34,279 nucleotides of DNA from Pseudomonadota bacterium (GCA_027295475.1 JAPUKV010000049.1:1-34279), one strand, 5' to 3'; shown: positions 20,437-29,049, counted from the first letter of the stretch. Notes: a model not told the origin generated them from the letters alone. Numbers and translations: made by a program.

Positions 20437-21101
20437 AGTGTGCCGTTACGGTCACCGCTCATTAACCCGCTGTCAATATAGCCTTGTTGGGCCTCTGCCG
20501 TCATCGAGCAAAATGGACGAAAACTCCGACGATGTTGCTGACACGGTCCGAACCGGTCGATTCGTGCGCGATGATCGACGGTAGCGTAACCTTTATGCCG
20601 GGCAAAACCATAATGCGGGTAGATGCTCGCCAATTCGACCATGATCTCGTCGCGGCAGACCTTGGCGACGATGGAGGCAGCGCTGATCGCATCAATTATC
20701 GCGTCGCCGCCGACGATAGCCTCACCCTCGATCCGGTCGGCGCCAAATGTGAGCTTCGGGAGACGATTGCCGTCAACCTGAACAAAATGTGGTTGAATCC
20801 GCAGGCCGAGTATGGCGCGCCGCATGGCCAGAAACGTGGCTTCGAGGATGTTGAGGCGATCGATCTCGGCTGCATCCGCCCAGGCAACCGACCAGGCCAG
20901 CGAATGCTGCCGTATCTCGCCGGCCAGCTGGGATCTGCGGTTGGGACTGAGTTTCTTGGAGTCCCGGAGCCCGTCGATCGGCGAACGCTTGTCAAGGATC
21001 ACTGCACCGGCTACGACCGGTCCCGCGAGCGGCCCCCGGCCTGCTTCATCGACACCGGCAACCGGCCGGTTGAAGTCACAAAACAAGGCCTGTTGCATCA
21101 T
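20433..21101 (-). CDS. rnhB: Ribonuclease HII with repeat-derived C-terminal tail
   Basis: RNase HII removes ribonucleotides from DNA and the RNA strand of RNA-DNA hybrids. Catalytic acidic residues are visible in GVDEAGRGPLAGPVVAGAVIL (Asp and Glu at about 17-18), QVDGNRLP and VAKVCRDEIM. The family normally ends shortly after HRRSFRPF. Here about 20 more residues follow (AEAQQGYIDSGLMSGDRNGTL), and part of them (AQQGYID) is encoded by repeat copy C. At 222 residues it is longer than E. coli RnhB (198), which agrees with an acquired tail. The start ATG 21101 overlaps the lpxB stop; a second ATG follows at once. It ends as ATGA on dnaE. Confidence 0.95.
   Translation of the reverse strand: MMQQALFCDFNRPVAGVDEAGRGPLAGPVVAGAVILDKRSPIDGLRDSKKLSPNRRSQLAGEIRQHSLAWSVAWADAAEIDRLNILEATFLAMRRAILGLRIQPHFVQVDGNRLPKLTFGADRIEGEAIVGGDAIIDAISAASIVAKVCRDEIMVELASIYPHYGFARHKGYATVDHRARIDRFGPCQQHRRSFRPFCSMTAEAQQGYIDSGLMSGDRNGTL
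20473..20493 (-). repeat. Dispersed repeat copy C, inside the rnhB 3' end
   Basis: On the minus strand this reads CCAACAAGGCTATATTGA preceded by GGC. It matches the family consensus at 20 of 21 positions. It is translated in the rnhB frame as part of the C-terminal tail and lies about 37 bases before the dnaE start. Confidence 0.85.
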
Positions 21102-22246
21102 GCGGCACCGGCAAGATCAAGTATTGCTTTGGCCGCCTGTTGCTGTGCATCACGAGTCAGATCCGCACGCAACGCAACAAACTTACTCTCGATGACTGCC
21201 CGGCGTTCTGCATCATCCAGCAAATCGGCAACGGCCGCCGAGAGCGCCTCCGGCGTCGCGTCGTCCTGCAGGAACTCTGGCACCATCGGTTCGTCAGTCA
21301 GCAGATTGGGCATCGCAAAATACTTCACTTTGACGAGATTGAACCAACGCTGCATCAGATACGTCAGCGGTGACAACTTGTACGCTGCAACCATCGGTTT
21401 ACCGTGCAACGCGGTCTGCAACGAAGCCGTGCCGGAAACGAGCAGGACAACGTCCGCTGCGGCAATCGCGGCCTGCGCCTTGCCATCAATCAGTTTGATG
21501 TGCTCTGCCATTCCCGCTTCTTCGACATGGACCTTGAAGAGCTCTCCCAGCGCGGGACTAGCCATCGGTGCAATGAATTGCAGATCGGAATACCGGTCGA
21601 TCAACCGCCCGCAGGTCTTCGCGAACACCGGCCCGAGCCTCTCCATTTCATTGCGGCGGCTTCCCGGCATCACGGCAACGACTCTCGGAGCTGTCAGACC
21701 CAACTCACTTCTTATGGCCTCGCTGTCGGCGTCGGTGTCGATGCTGTCAGCCAGTGGATGTCCGATAAATTTGGCCGCAACATCGTGTGCTTTGTAAAAC
21801 TCTTCTTCGAACGGAAATATGCAAAGGACCAGGTCTACCGCTTTCGCGACTTTGCGCACGCGACCCTGCCGCCATGCCCAGACCGTGGGGCTTACGTAGT
21901 GAACGGTGGTAATTCCCCGGCTCCGCAGCGCTTTCTCCAGCCCCAGATTGAAATCCGGCGCATCAATACCGACGAATACGTCCGGGGGATCCTCTGCCCA
22001 GCGCCTGATTAGTGATCGACGCAGTCTCAGCAGGCGCGGCAGCACCTTAATAGGCTCGACCAGGCCCATTACCGCCAGCGTGTCGGCATCCTCCCAGACG
22101 TCGCAGCCGGCTTCGCGCATTGCCGGCCCTGCAACACCCTCGACCCGAACCCCGGGACTTTGTGCCTTGAGCGCCCGGATAAGTCCGGCACCCAACTGGT
22201 CACCGGATACCTCACCAACGACAATGCCGATCCGCAGTTTTTGCAT
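21098..22246 (-). CDS. lpxB: Lipid-A-disaccharide synthase
   Basis: LpxB, a peripheral inner-membrane GT-B glycosyltransferase, joins UDP-2,3-diacylglucosamine and lipid X to form the lipid A disaccharide. The protein starts IGIVVGEVSGDQLGAGLIRAL, the family N-terminus. It carries VGIDAPDFNLGLE and AVMPGSRRNEM, and ends with a region containing FLQDDATPEAL. From ATG 22246 the product is 382 residues, the same as E. coli LpxB; the frame opens five codons earlier at a TTG. The gene overlaps rnhB by four bases and follows lpxA after 48 bases. Confidence 0.97.
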   Translation of the reverse strand: MQKLRIGIVVGEVSGDQLGAGLIRALKAQSPGVRVEGVAGPAMREAGCDVWEDADTLAVMGLVEPIKVLPRLLRLRRSLIRRWAEDPPDVFVGIDAPDFNLGLEKALRSRGITTVHYVSPTVWAWRQGRVRKVAKAVDLVLCIFPFEEEFYKAHDVAAKFIGHPLADSIDTDADSEAIRSELGLTAPRVVAVMPGSRRNEMERLGPVFAKTCGRLIDRYSDLQFIAPMASPALGELFKVHVEEAGMAEHIKLIDGKAQAAIAAADVVLLVSGTASLQTALHGKPMVAAYKLSPLTYLMQRWFNLVKVKYFAMPNLLTDEPMVPEFLQDDATPEALSAAVADLLDDAERRAVIESKFVALRADLTRDAQQQAAKAILDLAGAA

Positions 22247-22294
22247 GCCGCTGGTCAGCAATTTCTGGCGGTCTTGTGCAATTTTCAGGCTCGC

Positions 22295-23065
22295 CTATCG
22301 CACCACGCCACGCTCGGACGTTGTTAGCGACTCGAGAAAAATCTGCAGCTCCGGCTGATCGTTAACCAGGCTGTCGATCTCGGCAATGGCTTCGGCGAGT
22401 TTCAGGCCGTTGCGATAGAGAATCCGATAGGCATTCTTGATGTTGCGAATCTGATCTTTGCTGAAGTCGCGCCGTTTCAGCCCTTCGCTGTTGATGCCAG
22501 CCGGCGCACCAGGAAGACCGAAGACCATCACATAAGCTGGTACATCCTGGTTCACGCCCGTATACATGCCGAGAAAACTGTGTGCACCAACGTGGCAGAA
22601 CTGGTGGGCACCGGCGAACCCGGCGAAGATCGCCCAGTCACCGACATGCACGTGTCCGGCAAGGGTCGTGTTGTTCGCCATGATGGTCTTATTGCCGATC
22701 TGGCAGTCGTGTGCGATGTGGACGTAGGCCATGATCCAGTTATCGTCGCCAACTACCGTTACTCCCTTGTCCTGAACAGTCCCTCTGCTTATCGAGCAGT
22801 ATTCACGGATGGTATTTCTGTTGCCGATCTCCAGGCGAGTGTCTTCGTTCCGATACTTCTTGTCCTGCGGCTCATCACCGACTGATGCGAACTGGTATAT
22901 CCGATTGTCCTCGCCGATTCGGGTCGGTCCGTTAATCACAACGTGACTGTCGACTCTTGTGCCGGCACCGATCTCAACATGATCGCCTATGATTGTATAA
23001 GGCCCGATCTCAACGCCATCGGCAATCACTGCGGAGTCGGCGATGATCGCGGTTGGATGGATCAC
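22295..23065 (-). CDS. lpxA: Acyl-[ACP]-UDP-N-acetylglucosamine O-acyltransferase
   Basis: LpxA performs the first step of lipid A synthesis, acylating UDP-GlcNAc. It is a trimeric left-handed beta-helix, and the hexapeptide repeats run through the N-terminal two thirds. The catalytic histidine, equivalent to E. coli His125, lies in VHIAHDC (about His119). The family stretches NEDTRLEIGNRNTIREY and GLKRRDFS are present. The start is GTG 23065 (256 residues, VIHPTAII...). It overlaps the fabZ stop as GTGA and is preceded by GGGGGAAAGG. The longer open frame to 23149 lies inside fabZ and is not family-like. Confidence 0.97.
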   Translation of the reverse strand: MIHPTAIIADSAVIADGVEIGPYTIIGDHVEIGAGTRVDSHVVINGPTRIGEDNRIYQFASVGDEPQDKKYRNEDTRLEIGNRNTIREYCSISRGTVQDKGVTVVGDDNWIMAYVHIAHDCQIGNKTIMANNTTLAGHVHVGDWAIFAGFAGAHQFCHVGAHSFLGMYTGVNQDVPAYVMVFGLPGAPAGINSEGLKRRDFSKDQIRNIKNAYRILYRNGLKLAEAIAEIDSLVNDQPELQIFLESLTTSERGVVR

Positions 23066-23520
23066 GATGACCTTTCCCCCGGCGCGCACATGATGACCGC
23101 AGACATCGCCTGCTTGCCGCCCACGCTTGCAGAACAATCGAAGCGCCACATACTGCGGCGTTTTCGCGCAACGTGTACGTCCATTCTCAATTGGTCGCCG
23201 GGTAACACCGGGCGGCGAAATTTGGCCTTGTCAACGGCTACAAGATAAAAGAGATGCCCGGAATTGTGAGCTTCCGAAGACAAGTAATAAAGTATGCCGC
23301 CGGCCTGCGCCATCGCTTCAATGATCAATACCCCTGGCATAATCGGCCAGCCAGGAAAATGCCCCTGGAAAAATGGTTCGTTTGTCGTTACGTTCTTGAT
23401 TGCGGTAACTGACACTCCCAGCTGATAGTCGGTTACCCTGTCAAGCAACAGAAACGGATAGCGGTGTGGCAGCAGCTTCTGGATCTGCACGATATCCAGA
23501 GTACGCGGTTCATTCGTCAT
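23062..23520 (-). CDS. fabZ: 3-hydroxyacyl-[ACP] dehydratase FabZ
   Basis: FabZ dehydrates 3-hydroxyacyl-ACP in fatty acid elongation and competes with LpxA for 3-hydroxyacyl-ACP, which makes its place in the lpx operon meaningful. The hot-dog fold motifs are clear: [14 protein letters not shown] and [20 protein letters not shown], containing the catalytic His and Glu. ATG 23520 gives 152 residues (E. coli 151) and begins [14 protein letters not shown]. It overlaps the lpxD 3' end by 11 bases. The frame opens further upstream, but only inside lpxD. Confidence 0.97.
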   Translation of the reverse strand: MTNEPRTLDIVQIQKLLPHRYPFLLLDRVTDYQLGVSVTAIKNVTTNEPFFQGHFPGWPIMPGVLIIEAMAQAGGILYYLSSEAHNSGHLFYLVAVDKAKFRRPVLPGDQLRMDVHVARKRRSMWRFDCSASVGGKQAMSAVIMCAPGERSS

Positions 23521-24535
23521 TCTTATTAACCTTCGCCTCGAGTTCTGCCACCCGTTTCTCCAGTGCCTCACTTCGCCGGAACCTTACAACCATTCGCTTC
23601 CAGTCTTTGTCTTTTTCCGCCCCGAATGTCGCCGAGTACACGCCAGGCTCATGAATGTCTTTCGTGATCAGCGCCTGGGCCGTGATGACTACGTCGTCAC
23701 ATACTGTCACGTGCCCTGTCACACCTGACAGGCCTGCGATCATGCATCGCTTGCCGACTGTCGCACTGCCAGCGATCGCGGTCATCCCGGCAATTGCCGT
23801 GTGCGCGCCGATGCGGGCGTTGTGGCCGACCTGAATCAGGTTATCCAGTCTGACACCGTCTTCGATAATCGTATCATCGATTGCGCCGCGGTCTACCGCC
23901 GTGTTTGCGCCAATTTCGACGTCGCTGCCGATAACAACGCCTCCGAACTGGGGAATTTCTGTCCAGCCGGAGCCCCCCCGGGCATTGCCGAATCCATCGG
24001 ATCCGATAACCGCGCCGGGGTGAATGATTGTTCGTTCACCAATACGGACGTCTTCAACCAGCGTGGCGTTGACAAGCACTTGTGAATCCCGGCCGATCGA
24101 ACAGCGCTTGCCAAGAATGCAACCGGCCGCGATGTAAACGCCCTCGGCAATCGAACAGTCTTCTCCAATGACAACATTGGCGGCTATACGTGCGCTGTTC
24201 GAAATTCTTGCACTATCTGCAATGACTGCGGATGCATGAATGCCCGCTGCATGGCCTGCGGGCGGGTGCAACACGCCGGCGATTAGCGCATAGGTCGCGT
24301 ATGGGTCGTCTGAGATCAGGGCGGCAACCGGACATTCACCGGCGTCGGCCTCGGTCAGGACAACGGCAGCCGCCTTGGTGGCAATAAGCTCGTTTCGATA
24401 AGCCGGACTGGCAAGAAAACCGATGGATTCCGCTGAGGCGCTCGCCAACGTTGCAACGCGGTCCACGCGGACCTCTGGGTCGCCTACTAACTCACAACCG
24501 AATTCAGTCGCCAGTTCTCCGAGGCTAGCCGGCAT
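23510..24535 (-). CDS. lpxD: UDP-3-O-(3-hydroxyacyl)glucosamine N-acyltransferase
   Basis: LpxD adds the second, N-linked acyl chain in lipid A synthesis. The 341-residue protein matches E. coli exactly in length. It has an N-terminal uridine-binding domain (about 1-100), a left-handed beta-helix of hexapeptide repeats (about 100-300) and a C-terminal helix (EALEKRVAELEAKVNK). The catalytic histidine lies in LIQVGHNARIG (about 235). The conserved GSDGFG and TAVDRG motifs are present. It follows skp after 36 bases, the usual arrangement. Confidence 0.97.
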   Translation of the reverse strand: MPASLGELATEFGCELVGDPEVRVDRVATLASASAESIGFLASPAYRNELIATKAAAVVLTEADAGECPVAALISDDPYATYALIAGVLHPPAGHAAGIHASAVIADSARISNSARIAANVVIGEDCSIAEGVYIAAGCILGKRCSIGRDSQVLVNATLVEDVRIGERTIIHPGAVIGSDGFGNARGGSGWTEIPQFGGVVIGSDVEIGANTAVDRGAIDDTIIEDGVRLDNLIQVGHNARIGAHTAIAGMTAIAGSATVGKRCMIAGLSGVTGHVTVCDDVVITAQALITKDIHEPGVYSATFGAEKDKDWKRMVVRFRRSEALEKRVAELEAKVNKNDE

Positions 24536-24571
24536 ATTTCACCGTGATATGTCAGCGGGGTCGGGCCGTCG

Positions 24572-25111
24572 TTAACGCGCACCCGTAGCGTTAAAGTTTG
24601 CTTCCATTGCGCGTAGAACGAGTTCGGTAATGTTTACCGTGGAACTTGCATACAAGACGCCGTCACCAACGATTAGATCGAAACCGGTCGTCTCCGCATA
24701 ATCCTGCACTTCCTTCAAAAGGGATCGTTGCAGCTTACCGAGTTCCTCATTGCGACGAAGATTCAGGTCCTCCCTGAACTCATTTTGCAGACGAGTACTT
24801 TCGCGCTGCAAATCACGAAGTTCTTTTTCGGCGTTGCGGCGTTCCGTTTCACCCATCACCTCGAAATCACGTCTTACTTTTTCGTTAAACTCTGCCAGCT
24901 CCGCCTGCTTGGCAACAACCATTCGTTGGCGCGGCGCAAATTCTTCCTGTAGTGCATCCATTGCCACTTTTGCCTGTGGCGCACGTTCCATCAAAACCGG
25001 AATACTGACCACGCCGATTCTCAACTCCTGAGCCGCGACAGTCCCCCCGAATATAGAAACAAGCGCAACAGCCACTGCTGCCCTAACCAATCGTTGCTTT
25101 AGCAAATTCAT
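24572..25111 (-). CDS. skp: Periplasmic chaperone Skp/OmpH
   Basis: Skp is the trimeric jellyfish-shaped chaperone that holds unfolded outer-membrane proteins in the periplasm for delivery to the BAM complex. From ATG 25111 it has a signal peptide (about 1-27, cut after TVAA|Q). A short strand region (LRIGVVSIPVLMERAPQAK) follows, then a long charged coiled-coil arm (about 55-135, EELRKQ-like heptads) and a C-terminal strand region (DLIVGDGVLYASSTVNIT). The 179-residue length is typical. AGGA lies seven bases before the start. The frame opens ten codons earlier inside bamA. It follows bamA by 13 bases. Confidence 0.93.
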   Translation of the reverse strand: MNLLKQRLVRAAVAVALVSIFGGTVAAQELRIGVVSIPVLMERAPQAKVAMDALQEEFAPRQRMVVAKQAELAEFNEKVRRDFEVMGETERRNAEKELRDLQRESTRLQNEFREDLNLRRNEELGKLQRSLLKEVQDYAETTGFDLIVGDGVLYASSTVNITELVLRAMEANFNATGAR

Positions 25112-25124
25112 AAAAATCCTATCC

Positions 25125-27536
25125 TTAAAACGCTTGACCAATGGAGAACTGAAAACCTTCTATCACGTCTCCGTAGAATCTGTCGTTGCCTTTGAACTCG
25201 TTGAGCGGCACCGCATAACTAAATCGAAAAAGTCCCATAGGCGCAAGCCACTGAACCGCCACACCAACGGATGTCTTCAACTCATTAAAATCCGCTTCAT
25301 AAGAAATCGGAGCACCCAATTTATCCGTGAATTCGACCTCACCGGAATTGAATACGTTACCGATGTCGTAGAAGAGACTGGCTCGCGTGCTCCCGCTCAA
25401 TTTGGCCGGAAGGGGGATTATAAGCTCTACTTGGCCGGCAACCAACACATTGCCGCCATAGGGGTTCCCGAAGCTGTCGCGCGGGCCCAGCCAGGACTCT
25501 TTGTAGCCGCGAACCGACTGCGGCCCGCCGCTGAAGAACTGTTTATACGGCGGCAGCGCGGTAGTATCGCCCAGCGCCTCACCAAAGCCCAGTTCGCTGT
25601 TCAGACGTACGGTCCATCTCCCGAAAAGCGGAATGTATTTCGTAAAATTGTGCCGCACCGTATAGTACTCGACCCCGCTGCCGGGCAGCGCGTAACTGAC
25701 GAAAAAATTCTGACGGGAACCCCGATCCGCGAAGAGGCTCCTGTTGCGGCTGTCATAGCTCCAACCGGCTAGCAGTTCGTACGTGTCAAATTCGGTGCCT
25801 GTGAAAAAGATGCCGGGACTGACCTGTTCGACGAACTGGGTACCGTTGTTCAGGACCCAGTCCTGGGCTTGTTGCGAACTATTGCCGGATGCAAGTAGTT
25901 CAGCGCGATTGAAACTTAGTCCAAAACTCAACGATTGGTATTCGGTTAGCGGATAGCCATATTCGATCGTCGCACCAATGTTTGTTGTCGAAAAATCGGA
26001 TGACGCCGAGGTAAATTGCGTGATATCCCGAAAATTGACTGACACGGTTCTTCGAACGCCGTTTCGCGTCGTGTAAGGGTCCGTATGTGACAGGCTGTAG
26101 ACCGTTGAAAAGCTTCCCGTACTCACTTGAAGCGCAACACGATTTCCCGAGCCGAGAAAATTGGTGTGCACGATGCTGCCGTTCAAAATCAGCCCTTGTG
26201 ATTCGGAAAAACCCAGTCCACCACTGAACTGGCCGGGCATGCGATATTCGATATCGAATTCTACGTCGACCATGTCCGGACTACCCGGCACGGGAATGTT
26301 ATCTACTACGACCTTTTCGATGTATGGCAAACGCTGCAATCGTATTTTTGACCGATCGACCAGGCGATTCGACAGATAGGCACCCTCAGCCTGTCGCATC
26401 TCGCGACGTAAGACCTCGTCGTCGACTTGATCGATATTCTTGAAAATAATTCGTCGCACATAAACACGACTCCCCGGATCAACGAAGAAGGTTACCGATG
26501 CTTCTTTCTTCTCGTGGTCGAGTTCCGGAACCGGTTCGATCTCGGCATTCGAATATCCTTGTTCGCCTAGACGGAACCTCATCATCTCCATCGACTGGGT
26601 GAGTAACTGCAGGTTGAACGTCGAACCCGGCCTCGCGAGAATGAGACCGCTGAGCTGCTCTTCCGGTATCACCATCTTGCCGACAATTTTCGTCTCGGAA
26701 ATCTTGTACTGCTCTCCCTCGTGAAGGTTAATCGTGACATAAATGTCTTTCTTGTTCGGGGAGATCGCGACCTGCGTTGAATCGACCCGGAAGTCCGCGT
26801 AACCGCGGTCCATATAATAGGAGCGCAGCGTCTCGAGATCGCCACCCAGGGCTTCCTTGGCGTAGCGATCGTCCTGTCGGATCCACGACAACCAGTTCGC
26901 CGTGTCCAACTCAAAGTCTGCGCGAATTTCCTTTTCGTCGAAACTGCGATTGCCGATGATATTGACCTGACGTATCTTCGCCCGCTCCCCCTCCTTGACC
27001 TCGATGCTGACCCGGACCGTGTTATTCGGCCGATCTATCACGTCGGTATTGACGACCACACCGTATTTGCCGCGGTCGTAGTACTGTTCCTTCAGGAATT
27101 GCGTAACTTCGTCCAGGACTGAACGGTCAAAGGTGCGACCACGTGCCAGACCCACCCCCCGAAGCGATTCCATTAGATCTTCGGTCTTGATGTCCTTGTT
27201 GCCGTCAATCGTAAAATCTTCGATAGATGGACGTTCTGTAACCGCAATGATCAGAGTGTCTCCATCACGTCGCATCTCGATGTCGTCAAATAGCTGCTGC
27301 GAATAAAGCGCCCGCATCGCCTCCTTAATCCTGGTGTCGTCGACCGTATCGCCGACATTGATTGGCAGATAGTTGAAAACCGTGCCCTCGGAAATACGTT
27401 GCAGGCCTTCGACACGCATGTCACGCACGACAAAATCTTCGGCCAGGGCTGCGGCCGGCAACGTCAGACAGGCAGCGGCAATGGCTGCCGGCAGCCATCG
27501 CCAGAATCGAACTTCCTGTCTCTTGTCTTGGATCAT
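25125..27536 (-). CDS. bamA: Outer membrane protein assembly factor BamA
   Basis: BamA is the central Omp85 subunit of the BAM complex that inserts beta-barrel proteins into the outer membrane. From ATG 27536 the 803-residue product (810 in E. coli) has a signal peptide (about 1-32, ...LPAAALA|ED). Five POTRA domains follow (about 33-420), then a 16-strand barrel. The L6 loop motif VRGY is present in GGPQSVRGYKES, and the C-terminus ends in aromatic F (QFSIGQAF). The frame remains open to a GTG at 27578, but those 14 residues come from repeat copy D. The true start lacks a good Shine-Dalgarno and overlaps the stop of a 7-codon mini-ORF, implying coupled translation. Confidence 0.97.
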   Translation of the reverse strand: MIQDKRQEVRFWRWLPAAIAAACLTLPAAALAEDFVVRDMRVEGLQRISEGTVFNYLPINVGDTVDDTRIKEAMRALYSQQLFDDIEMRRDGDTLIIAVTERPSIEDFTIDGNKDIKTEDLMESLRGVGLARGRTFDRSVLDEVTQFLKEQYYDRGKYGVVVNTDVIDRPNNTVRVSIEVKEGERAKIRQVNIIGNRSFDEKEIRADFELDTANWLSWIRQDDRYAKEALGGDLETLRSYYMDRGYADFRVDSTQVAISPNKKDIYVTINLHEGEQYKISETKIVGKMVIPEEQLSGLILARPGSTFNLQLLTQSMEMMRFRLGEQGYSNAEIEPVPELDHEKKEASVTFFVDPGSRVYVRRIIFKNIDQVDDEVLRREMRQAEGAYLSNRLVDRSKIRLQRLPYIEKVVVDNIPVPGSPDMVDVEFDIEYRMPGQFSGGLGFSESQGLILNGSIVHTNFLGSGNRVALQVSTGSFSTVYSLSHTDPYTTRNGVRRTVSVNFRDITQFTSASSDFSTTNIGATIEYGYPLTEYQSLSFGLSFNRAELLASGNSSQQAQDWVLNNGTQFVEQVSPGIFFTGTEFDTYELLAGWSYDSRNRSLFADRGSRQNFFVSYALPGSGVEYYTVRHNFTKYIPLFGRWTVRLNSELGFGEALGDTTALPPYKQFFSGGPQSVRGYKESWLGPRDSFGNPYGGNVLVAGQVELIIPLPAKLSGSTRASLFYDIGNVFNSGEVEFTDKLGAPISYEADFNELKTSVGVAVQWLAPMGLFRFSYAVPLNEFKGNDRFYGDVIEGFQFSIGQAF

Positions 27537-27556
27537 CTGGGTAACTCTGAGTCCAT
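27533..27556 (-). CDS. Seven-codon mini-ORF coupled to bamA (putative)
   Basis: The minus strand reads ATG GAC TCA GAG TTA CCC AGA TGA (MDSELPR). Its ATG and an ACGAGG at eight-base spacing both come from repeat copy D. Its TGA overlaps the bamA ATG as ATGA. The arrangement suggests that ribosomes loaded by the repeat re-initiate at bamA. The peptide itself is probably without function; this is inference. Confidence 0.35.
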   Translation of the reverse strand: MDSELPR

Positions 27557-27582
27557 CAATATAGCCTCGTTGGACCACTAGC
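27551..27582 (-). repeat. Dispersed repeat copy D (rseP/bamA junction)
   Basis: On the minus strand it reads GCTAGTGGTCCAACGAGG followed by CTATATTGATGGAC. It differs from copy A by one base in the loop (AACGAGG for AACAAGG) and keeps only the start of the right arm. Its TAG is the rseP stop codon, and it supplies a ribosome-binding-like AGG plus an ATG upstream of bamA. Confidence 0.9.
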
Positions 27583-28909
27583 TGAACATTCGCGCAAGGT
27601 CATTATAAAAAGCGAAACTCATCAACAACAGGATCGCCATAATACCGACCTGCTGCCCCAGCATCTGCGCCCGGTCGGACATCGGACTGCCCTTGATCCA
27701 CTCTACCGACTGGTAGACGATCTGCCCGCCGTCCAGAATCGGAATCGGCAGCAGATTTAATACCCCCAGGCTGATACTGATCAGGGCAAGTATCGTCAAC
27801 AAGTAAGTGAACCCTGCCCGCGCAGAATCGCCGACATACTGCGCAATACTGATCGGCCCGCTGATGTTCTTGATCGAAACCTGGCCGGTCACCATGCTCC
27901 ACAACATGCGAACCGTAAAGGCCGTCTCACGTCCCGTGCGTGAAAATGATTCGCCGATTGCCGCGAGCGCGCCGAATTGCTTTAGATATCGCGGGCTGAC
28001 ACCGATTCGGCCGACGACGCCCTCAGGCGTTTCCACGGCAGCGATATCGACGTAAAGCGTCTCTTGCCGGCCGTCCCTTACGATCCTGATCGGCACGGTC
28101 TTGTCCGGCAGCTCGACGACGACTGCCGCCAAGTCACCGAATGTCACCGTGCTCTCGCCGTTGACGCTGACGATCCTGTCCCCGGGGAGCATGCCGGCCC
28201 GGTCCGCTGCAGCGCCCGCTTCAACCCACTCGGCAATGGCCAGCGGTTGTCCCGGCATGAACCCGAGCCCGCCCAACAGCTCTCCCGGCTCCGTCAGCCG
28301 TGTGCGATCGCCGCCCACATGGATTGTCACCGTGCGCTCATCGCCGTTCATATCTTGCATGACGAGCGGAACAAGTCCCGTTGCGATCATCTCGTCCAGG
28401 ATCGACAACAATGCAGTACCCCAGTTATCGACGGGTTGATCGCCGACCGCCACCAGCAGCTCTTCAGGCAGCAATCCGGCCTGGGCAGCATAGGAATCCG
28501 GCTCGACCGTGCCGATGACCGGACGCAATGTGGGCACGCCCTGCATGGACAATATCCAGTAGGCGATCAGGGCAAAAAGAAAATTAAATGCCGGCCCTGC
28601 GAGCAGAACCACGATCCGCGCCGGAATGGGCCGATGATTGAATGCCCGCCCCTGGTCGGCTGGCTCGACGGGCCCTTCTCTCTCATCCAGAAATTTGACA
28701 TAACCCCCGAGCGGGATCGCTGAAACACAGTATTCGGTGCGGTCCTCTCCGGCGATCCAGGTCCACAGGGGCTTGCCGAAGCCGATCGAGAACCTGAGGA
28801 CTTTCATACCGCAGCAGCGTCCGACAATGTAGTGGCCAAACTCGTGCACGCCGACCAGCACGCTGATCGCGACGATGAATGCGATTAAGTTGGTCAGTGC
28901 ACCGCTCAT
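27578..28909 (-). CDS. rseP: RIP metalloprotease RseP (site-2 protease)
   Basis: RseP is the inner-membrane zinc protease that makes the second cut in RseA, releasing sigma-E in response to outer-membrane protein stress. The 443-residue protein has the HEFGH zinc motif (about 22-26) in the first membrane helix. Two central PDZ domains follow (about 125-300), and the second zinc-ligand motif LLPIPILDGGQI lies near 390. C-terminal membrane helices complete it. The stop TAG is inside repeat copy D. In many gammaproteobacteria dxr lies directly upstream; here a 154-base gap to cdsA takes its place. A weak GGAAAA lies about 11 bases before ATG 28909. Confidence 0.97.
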   Translation of the reverse strand: MSGALTNLIAFIVAISVLVGVHEFGHYIVGRCCGMKVLRFSIGFGKPLWTWIAGEDRTEYCVSAIPLGGYVKFLDEREGPVEPADQGRAFNHRPIPARIVVLLAGPAFNFLFALIAYWILSMQGVPTLRPVIGTVEPDSYAAQAGLLPEELLVAVGDQPVDNWGTALLSILDEMIATGLVPLVMQDMNGDERTVTIHVGGDRTRLTEPGELLGGLGFMPGQPLAIAEWVEAGAAADRAGMLPGDRIVSVNGESTVTFGDLAAVVVELPDKTVPIRIVRDGRQETLYVDIAAVETPEGVVGRIGVSPRYLKQFGALAAIGESFSRTGRETAFTVRMLWSMVTGQVSIKNISGPISIAQYVGDSARAGFTYLLTILALISISLGVLNLLPIPILDGGQIVYQSVEWIKGSPMSDRAQMLGQQVGIMAILLLMSFAFYNDLARMFS

Positions 28910-28966
28910 AGGCGAACCATTTTCCGTGCTGCTCGGTGTGATCGGACATCTTGCATTGCCACATAC

Positions 28967-28995
28967 TGTCGACCGGCCGTATGCGGCGCAGTTCC
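28967..28995 (-). promoter_or_regulatory. Possible sigma-E-type promoter upstream of rseP-bamA
   Basis: The minus strand has GGAACTG (28995-28989), then exactly 16 bases, then TCGACA (28972-28967). The E. coli sigma-E consensus as I recall it is GGAACTT, 16 bases, TCTGA-like. The -35 is close and the -10 only partly matches. Transcription would start about 50 bases before rseP. In E. coli sigma-E drives bamA, skp and lpxD, so the location makes sense, but one site read by eye is weak evidence. Confidence 0.3.
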
Positions 28996-29049
28996 CGCCA
29001 GGGCCGAATGACCAGTGGAGCTTAGGTCCCGCAAAATGAACGGGAACTG
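28989..29049. repeat. 9-bp inverted repeat in the cdsA/rseP gap
   Basis: CAGTTCCCG (28989-28997) and CGGGAACTG (29041-29049) are perfect inverted copies 43 bases apart, within the only non-coding gap (28910-29063) between cdsA and rseP. This is where dxr would be expected. No reading frame in the gap resembles a Dxr fragment. One arm coincides with the candidate sigma-E -35 box. Confidence 0.5.

Noticed and set aside
20484..21797. A 437-codon plus-strand open frame
   Set aside because: It is antisense to rnhB and lpxB, with low-complexity Ser/Ala/Arg composition typical of shadow frames.
27537..27578. GTG-initiated N-terminal extension of bamA
   Set aside because: It is repeat-derived sequence, and the signal peptide is properly placed when starting at ATG 27536.
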